Source: Acidobacteriota bacterium
GTDB taxonomy: Bacteria; Acidobacteriota; Terriglobia; Bryobacterales; Bryobacteraceae
NCBI GenBank assembly: GCA_016213755.1
Contig: JACQZT010000244.1
Span: 1 to 35,789 of the forward strand
Direction of reading: 5' to 3'
DNA: 35,789 bases
In this document: piece by piece, positions 31,264 to 35,789 of the stretch
Position numbering within the stretch: position 1 is the first letter of the stretch
How the letters are laid out: every line of letters begins with the position of its first letter
The notes under the pieces: generated by a model
Database searches by the model: none
What the model was told of the DNA's origin: nothing
What the model saw: the letters and a program-made list of their open reading frames with translations, nothing else
Program-made: the position numbers and the translations under genes

Positions 31264-32337
31264 ATGCCTTCTCCGAAAAAAGTCGCCTGGTCGCAACTCC
31301 GCGTCGGAGTGATGGCCATCATCGCCATGGCGGTGCTGGTGGTGATGATCTTTCTGCTGACCGGATCGAAGGGCCTGTTCGCGCCCAAGGTCGTCCTTTA
31401 CACTTACCTGGACGACTCGGCGGCGCTGACCGAAGGTTCGGCCGTCCGGTTGAACGGGCACCCCATCGGCGCGGTGAAGCGCATTGAATTGTCCGGGTCC
31501 AAGGAGCCCAAGCGCATCATTCGCATGGAGCTCTCCGTGCGGGAAGAGTTCCTGTCCCAGATTCCGGTGGATTCGCTGGCCGCCATCGGCGCCGAAAACG
31601 TGCTCGGCACCAAGTACGTCAACATCAAGAAGGGATCCTCCGCCCAGACCATCAAGGCGGGCGGGGAAGTGCCCAGCCTGGACACGCGCGAGTTCGATGA
31701 AGTGGTGCAGAGCGGTTACGCGCTGCTGACTTCGTTGCAGGGCATTCTCAAGCGCGTGGACACCATTGTCGGGCTGGTGGAGACGGGCAAGGGCAGCATC
31801 GGGAAGCTCCTGGTGGACGACGAATTGTACAACCGGCTGCTGTCGATCGAAAGGGACGTGCAAAAAGTCAGCGGCGCGCTGGCCAGCGGGCAGGGCACGG
31901 TCGGCAAGCTGCTTTACGACGACACGCTGTACCAGGAGATCCGCACCCCCGTGGCCCGGATTGACAGCCTGCTCCAGGATTTGCAGCAGGGACAGGGCAC
32001 CGCGGGCAAACTGCTCAAGGACGAGGCGCTGTACACCGAGATCCGCGCCACGGTGAAAGAACTGCGCCGCGTGGTGGACGACATCAACGCGGGCAAGGGC
32101 AGCGCCGGGAAGCTGCTTAAGAGCGACGAGCTGCACAACCGCATCTCTTCGACCGTGGCGCACCTGGATACCATGCTGGAGCGGCTCAACGCGGGCCAGG
32201 GAACCATGGGGCAACTGCTCGTGAATCCGCAGCTTTACCAGACGCTGAACGGGATGACCGCCGAAACGCACGACCTGATCAAGGACTTCCGCGCCAATCC
32301 CAAGAAGTTCCTGCGCATCAAACTGGCACTGTTTTGA
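31264..32337 (+). CDS. mlaD: MlaD-family MCE-domain protein with C-terminal repeats
   Basis: A 357-residue substrate-binding subunit of the lipid transporter. One N-terminal transmembrane helix (about 12-34) is followed by an MCE domain (about 42-118; GSAVRLNGHPIGAVKRIEL; AENVLGTKYVNI). The C-terminal half holds about five helical repeats of roughly 35-45 residues, each marked by G(K/Q)G-x2-GKLL-x-D-x2-LY (GKGSIGKLLVDDELYN, GQGTVGKLLYDDTLYQ, GQGTAGKLLKDEALYT, GKGSAGKLLKSDELHN, GQGTMGQLLVNPQLYQ). It probably forms a periplasm-spanning hexameric channel. It is 3 nt from mlaF and overlaps the next gene. Confidence 0.92.
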   Translation: MPSPKKVAWSQLRVGVMAIIAMAVLVVMIFLLTGSKGLFAPKVVLYTYLDDSAALTEGSAVRLNGHPIGAVKRIELSGSKEPKRIIRMELSVREEFLSQIPVDSLAAIGAENVLGTKYVNIKKGSSAQTIKAGGEVPSLDTREFDEVVQSGYALLTSLQGILKRVDTIVGLVETGKGSIGKLLVDDELYNRLLSIERDVQKVSGALASGQGTVGKLLYDDTLYQEIRTPVARIDSLLQDLQQGQGTAGKLLKDEALYTEIRATVKELRRVVDDINAGKGSAGKLLKSDELHNRISSTVAHLDTMLERLNAGQGTMGQLLVNPQLYQTLNGMTAETHDLIKDFRANPKKFLRIKLALF

Positions 32338-33173
32338 ACTCCTCCGAGCCGAGCCGCCTGCTGGTGGTCAACGCCGACGATTTCGGGTTCACGCGCGGCG
32401 TGAACGCGGGCATCGTCGAAGCCCACCGCGGCGGAATCCTGACCGCCACCACACTGATGGCCAACGGAGCGGCGTTCGACGACGCCGTGCGCCTGGCGCG
32501 CGAAACGCCCACTCTCGATGTCGGCGTCCACCTGGTGCTGGTGAGCGGGCGTTCGCTCGTCCGGCCGGAGTGCGAGCTGCCAGCCACCGTCGCCGGATTG
32601 CTGAAAGCCATCTTGGGGCGGCGCATCCGCATCTACGACGAGTTGCGTGCGCAGGTGGAGAAGATCGCCGCCGCGGGCATCGTGCCCACCCACCTGGACA
32701 CTCACAAGCACACCCACCTGCTGCCTCCGGTGCTGGAGGCCGTGGCGCGCCTGGGCCAGGAGTTCGGCATTCCCTGGGTGCGCCGGCCGTTCGATTTCCC
32801 GCTCAGCGCGCCGGGCGCCGTTCCCTGGGGCAAGCGCGCGGTGAACCGCGGCCTGCGCCTGGTTCGCCGGCGGTTCCACCGTGTGCTGGCCGCTGGCGGC
32901 CTGCGCACGACGGACCACTTCGCCGGATTCCGGATCACGGGCCGCTTTCGCACCCGCGAGTTGGTGGCGCTGATCGGCCATCTTCCCTCCGGCGTCACCG
33001 AACTGATGACCCATCCCGGTCGCTGCGACGAAGAGTTGCGCCGGGCGCGCACGCGCCTCAAGGAGAGCCGGGAAGAGGAACTGCGCGCGCTCACGGCGCC
33101 CGAAACCTGGCGCGCGATCGAGATGCACGGCGTGCGCCTGGTGCGTTACCGCGACCTGGCGCCGGCTTACTGA
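32334..33173 (+). CDS. ChbG/HpnK family carbohydrate deacetylase
   Basis: A 279-residue YdjC-fold deacetylase. The metal and catalytic motifs are NADDFGFTRGVN (D15/D16), GVHLVLV (H66) and THLDTHKHTHLLPP (D122, H124-H128). Family members remove acetyl from N-acetylated sugars (ChbG on chitooligosaccharides) or act in hopanoid side-chain synthesis (HpnK). The TTG start overlaps the mlaD stop by 4 nt, so it is co-translated with the lipid-transport operon, which makes an envelope or lipid substrate plausible. Its stop overlaps the convergent NlpC/P60 gene by 7 nt. Confidence 0.87.
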   Translation: MNSSEPSRLLVVNADDFGFTRGVNAGIVEAHRGGILTATTLMANGAAFDDAVRLARETPTLDVGVHLVLVSGRSLVRPECELPATVAGLLKAILGRRIRIYDELRAQVEKIAAAGIVPTHLDTHKHTHLLPPVLEAVARLGQEFGIPWVRRPFDFPLSAPGAVPWGKRAVNRGLRLVRRRFHRVLAAGGLRTTDHFAGFRITGRFRTRELVALIGHLPSGVTELMTHPGRCDEELRRARTRLKESREEELRALTAPETWRAIEMHGVRLVRYRDLAPAY

Positions 33174-33595
33174 AGCACCGCCACGCGCCGGATGCCGTAC
33201 ACCTTGGGCCGCCAGTAGGGGTCGAAGCGCGACAGCGTGGTGCCCTTGCTCGATTCGGCGTGGAAGAAGTCCCCGCGGCTGTTGACGATGCCGCAGTGCT
33301 TCAGGTCGTCGAAAAAGACGACGTTGCCGAAATCCCACTCTTTGCCCTTGGTCGCGGAGTTCAAGCTGAAATAGAGCTTGCGAGCGGTGGTGCGCTTGAA
33401 CGGCGCTCCGGCGTCGGTGAAGGCGCGCCACACGAAGCCCGAGCAGTCGAAGCTCTTCAAGCCCGTGGCGCCCCACACATACGGCCGTCCCAGGTGCTTC
33501 TCGACGGTCGCGCGCAGGCGCTCCCACCAGTTGTCCGGGGTCTGGGCCATCGCGGCGGCCGAGCCCAGCAGAGCGAGTATCGCCAGGCGTTTCAT
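33167..33595 (-). CDS. Secreted NlpC/P60 peptidoglycan endopeptidase
   Basis: A 142-residue C40 cysteine peptidase with a signal peptide (MKRLAILALLGSAAAMAQ). Catalytic residues: C51 in SFDCSGFVWRAF, H100 in DDLKHCGIV and a third polar residue, probably H112 in FFHAESS. It contains only the catalytic domain, with no binding repeats. It would cut stem-peptide bonds in the periplasm. Its ATG overlaps the DUF350 stop by 4 nt (ATGA). The longer open frame upstream is not coding. Confidence 0.88.
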   Translation of the reverse strand: MKRLAILALLGSAAAMAQTPDNWWERLRATVEKHLGRPYVWGATGLKSFDCSGFVWRAFTDAGAPFKRTTARKLYFSLNSATKGKEWDFGNVVFFDDLKHCGIVNSRGDFFHAESSKGTTLSRFDPYWRPKVYGIRRVAVLQ

Positions 33596-33798
33596 TTCAC
33601 CGCGCTGCCCAGCAGCAGGCCCAGCCCGATGAACAACCCGGCCAGGAAGATGGCCACCGAGCGGTTGTCGGAGTTGAGCTGATCCGAGAAGTTCACGCCC
33701 GGCGTGAGCCAATCGAAGATCTTGAAGGCCGCCACGAAGCCGAGCATGCCGACGACGAGCGAAACCAGAATCGTTCCCAGGTAGTTGACGACGTTCAT
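33592..33798 (-). CDS. DUF350 family small membrane protein
   Basis: A 68-residue protein with two hydrophobic helices (about 8-27 and 47-65) flanking a polar loop (FDWLTPGVNFSDQLNSDN). It matches half of the DUF350 duplicated two-helix unit, a family without known function. Start ATG at 33798, 5 nt after the upstream gene; it overlaps the NlpC/P60 gene by 4 nt. The run of three leftward genes is almost certainly one transcript. Confidence 0.75.
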   Translation of the reverse strand: MNVVNYLGTILVSLVVGMLGFVAAFKIFDWLTPGVNFSDQLNSDNRSVAIFLAGLFIGLGLLLGSAVK

Positions 33799-33803
33799 TT
33801 CGG

Positions 33804-35789
33804 TCAGGGCTCCCATTCGAAGTATGAAGCATAGCCGCCGCCCATGTTGCGGGCCAGCCAGAGGCGGTATTCTCGGTTCTCGGTGTGACTGGTTTCGCGG
33901 CGCGTGGCGGGCTCGATATTGGAATAGACGAAGATGGCCGGGTTGCCGTCCTTGTTCTGGCCCATGCAGACGACTTCGTCGCGGTAGTCGCCCGCCAGGT
34001 CGGCCACCATGCTGCAACTGCCGCGGCCTTCATTGGGGCCGGGGAGATTGAGCGCGGTCACATCCTGGCCGTTGAAGCGGCCCAGGCGTTTGCCATCGCC
34101 CGAAAGCAGTTCGCGCGTTGCGGCGCCGGTCCAGTTCACCGGCCGCCAGCCGGCGGGGAACGACTCGGTCAGGATCTTGCCGGAGGCCGAGAAGAGCACG
34201 ATCTCCTTGGCGGTGTGGCCGTCCCGGTTGGTGAGCATCTCCATGCCCGGCGAGCCTTCCCAGATGTCCGAAGCCCAGCCGATGTGCGCGTGCACCCAGC
34301 GCGGGTCGTCCTCGCGGTTCACCTTCCAAAGGATCTTGCCGGTCTTGGCATCCACCAGGAAGGCCCCGGCGTGGGTCGAGCTTTCCACGGCGTAGTACAC
34401 TTGCCGGTCCTTCGAGTTCGGCAGGATGTGCTTGACGGCCACGATGTCCGGGTGCAGCCGGTAGATGGACCAGCGCAGGGTGCCGTCCGGATTCAGGCAG
34501 GTGGTGCCGTCGAAGACTTCGTCGCGGCCGTCGCCGTCCACGTCGGCGACATCGACGTGATGCGAGCCGGAGCCGTTGGTTTCGCCGAAGCTCTCGTAGG
34601 TCCACAGCTTTTTCAGGCTGGCATCGAAGGCCTCGAAGACCTCGTTCTCGTACAGGCCGGTCTGGGTGATGATGGACGGGCGCTTGCCGTCCAGATAGGC
34701 GATGGCCATGTGGATGCGGGTCGAGGTGCCGGATTTGTCGGTGACGATGTCGCGCCAGGGCGTCTTGCGGCGCAGGCGGCCGGTCATGCCGTCGAGCACG
34801 GCGAGGTAGACCTTGTCGCCCTCCTGAAATCGCGTGATCACCTCGGCGCGGCCGTCGCCGTCCAGGTCGTAGACCACGGTGGGAACGTTGTTGGCGTTGC
34901 CGAAGCAGTGGTCGTGCCAGACCAGCGGGCGCCGCCACAGCGCGCGGCCGAAGCTGGTGTAGGCTTCCAGTTCCACCGGCACGCCGGGATCGCGCGACAT
35001 CTCCGTGATCCCGTTGTTCATTTTGACCACCAACTCCAGCACGCCGTCGCCGTCCAGGTCGCCAAACATGGGCACGAAGCCGCCCTGCTTGACGGTGGGT
35101 TCGAAGGTGGCGATGAGCCCGCTACGCCCTTCGCTGAGGGTGAGGGCGGCCCATTCGGACGGCGGTCCCTCCTTGCCCGCGGCAGTCACGGCGCGCACGC
35201 GGTAGAAGACGCGGCCGGCCTTGGGCGCGGCGCGGTCGACGTAGTTGGTCGAGTCGCGAACGGGGCTTTCCGTGAGCCGTTCGCCGGCGGCGTCGCGCCG
35301 CGAGGAACGATACACGTGGAAGCCGGTGCCGGTCGCATCGCCGCGCAACAGTTGCCAGCCCACATAGACCGCGCCCGCGCCCGCGTTGGCGGCGACCACG
35401 CGCCGCGGACGGCGCTGGAACGAAGTCGACCCGGCGGGCTCCCGCACCAGGCGGAAACCGAGGTCGGGATGGCGGATGCCGGCGCTGGCGCCGCCGCGCG
35501 CGGTCACGCGCATGTAGTTCACGGTGCGCGCCCACGAACCGCCGGCGATGGAGCCCTGCTTCTGAATCGGGTCCTCGATGCGGTAGATGTAGCGCTGTTC
35601 GGCGTAGTCGGGGTCGGTGCCCACCATCTGCCACACGTTGCCGGCCATGTCGTAGAGCTTGAGGCCGTTGGGCGGGTAGCTCTTCACCGGCTTGAGGAAC
35701 TGCCGCCACTGGGCGAAGGTCCGGTCGCCCTTGGCGTCGTAGTTGGCCATGCTCTCGTCGGCTTGCCGGCCCCAGGGGAACACGGCGTC
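33804..35789 (-). CDS. SUMF1-like domain fused to FN3 and PL11-like propeller (5' end outside window)
   Basis: At least 662 codons, open to the window edge; the GTG at 35783 is internal (DAVFPWGRQ). Residues to about 120 form a C-terminal part of a formylglycine-generating-enzyme/SUMF1-like fold: PWG, NGLKLYDMAGNVWQMV, GGSWARTVNYMRV and DLGFRLVRE. The active-site Cys pair of true FGE is absent from the visible part. A fibronectin type III domain follows (about 128-215). The remaining roughly 440 residues resemble the rhamnogalacturonan lyase family 11 propeller, with calcium-binding DxDGDG motifs (FGDLDGDGVLELVVKMNN, VYDLDGDGRAEVITR, VADVDGDGRDEV). It is probably a secreted polysaccharide-binding or degrading protein. 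Confidence 0.75.
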   Translation of the reverse strand, partial: DAVFPWGRQADESMANYDAKGDRTFAQWRQFLKPVKSYPPNGLKLYDMAGNVWQMVGTDPDYAEQRYIYRIEDPIQKQGSIAGGSWARTVNYMRVTARGGASAGIRHPDLGFRLVREPAGSTSFQRRPRRVVAANAGAGAVYVGWQLLRGDATGTGFHVYRSSRRDAAGERLTESPVRDSTNYVDRAAPKAGRVFYRVRAVTAAGKEGPPSEWAALTLSEGRSGLIATFEPTVKQGGFVPMFGDLDGDGVLELVVKMNNGITEMSRDPGVPVELEAYTSFGRALWRRPLVWHDHCFGNANNVPTVVYDLDGDGRAEVITRFQEGDKVYLAVLDGMTGRLRRKTPWRDIVTDKSGTSTRIHMAIAYLDGKRPSIITQTGLYENEVFEAFDASLKKLWTYESFGETNGSGSHHVDVADVDGDGRDEVFDGTTCLNPDGTLRWSIYRLHPDIVAVKHILPNSKDRQVYYAVESSTHAGAFLVDAKTGKILWKVNREDDPRWVHAHIGWASDIWEGSPGMEMLTNRDGHTAKEIVLFSASGKILTESFPAGWRPVNWTGAATRELLSGDGKRLGRFNGQDVTALNLPGPNEGRGSCSMVADLAGDYRDEVVCMGQNKDGNPAIFVYSNIEPATRRETSHTENREYRLWLARNMGGGYASYFEWEP

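Overview
The window looks like chromosomal DNA of a Gram-negative, high-GC soil bacterium, most likely an acidobacterium related to Solibacter/Bryobacter. This is inferred from GC-rich coding, a chorismate synthase-deformylase-formyltransferase-ArgJ operon, an MlaE/F/D lipid-transport operon, a short-Q-loop cytochrome bd oxidase and several secreted proteins of poorly described families. No rRNA, tRNA or CRISPR array was seen. Genes are densely packed, with many 1-4 nt stop/start overlaps.

Layout. 1-3.7 kb (minus): GC-rich hairpins, a multi-pass glycosyltransferase-like protein and a NarL-type two-component pair. 3.9-4.9 kb (plus): a DUF72 protein behind a clear sigma70-type promoter. 4.9-7.2 kb (minus): cydAB. 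7.3-9.4 kb: a decayed insertion carrying a tyrosine recombinase pseudogene and an IS91-type HUH transposase pseudogene, which interrupts a palindromic repeat. 9.4-14.5 kb (minus): a TPR lipoprotein-like/secreted protein followed by aroC-def-fmt-argJ. 14.6-16.8 kb: a lipoprotein, a zinc-ribbon membrane protein and a secreted metallo-beta-lactamase-fold hydrolase. 16.8-22.1 kb (plus): MBOAT acyltransferase, two SGNH hydrolases, an acyl carrier protein and a KAS III homologue. 22.1-22.7 kb (minus): a VapC/Phd toxin-antitoxin pair. 22.9-25.7 kb (plus): lutABC. 25.7-28.6 kb: an outer-membrane barrel, a CpaE/TadZ-like ATPase and a secreted protein of unknown function. 28.6-29.6 kb (minus): a P1-family peptidase whose 3' end is formed by an intact copy of the palindromic repeat. 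29.7-33.2 kb (plus): mlaE-mlaF-mlaD and a ChbG/HpnK deacetylase. 33.2-35.8 kb (minus): an NlpC/P60 protein, a DUF350 protein and a large protein with a sulfatase-modifying-factor-like domain fused to a PL11-like propeller, cut by the window edge.

The most interesting locus is 16.8-22.1 kb. Its parts parallel the Dlt system for teichoic acid D-alanylation: MBOAT = DltB, DltC-like carrier with an LLDSF motif, membrane-anchored SGNH protein = DltD. The ATP-dependent ligase DltA is absent. In its place is a KAS III homologue whose catalytic Cys is Ser (S111) while His236 and Asn266 are kept. I propose that this enzyme primes the carrier protein from acyl-CoA, and that the MBOAT and SGNH proteins move the acyl group onto an envelope polymer. 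That is a hypothesis; the acyl group and the acceptor cannot be read from the sequence.

The second notable pattern is a 38-nt-arm palindrome. It is intact at 28581-28668, where it supplies the last codons and stop of a gene. A second copy is split into two halves (7278-7301 and 9379-9411) by the insertion. The left half appears to provide the -35 box of cydAB.
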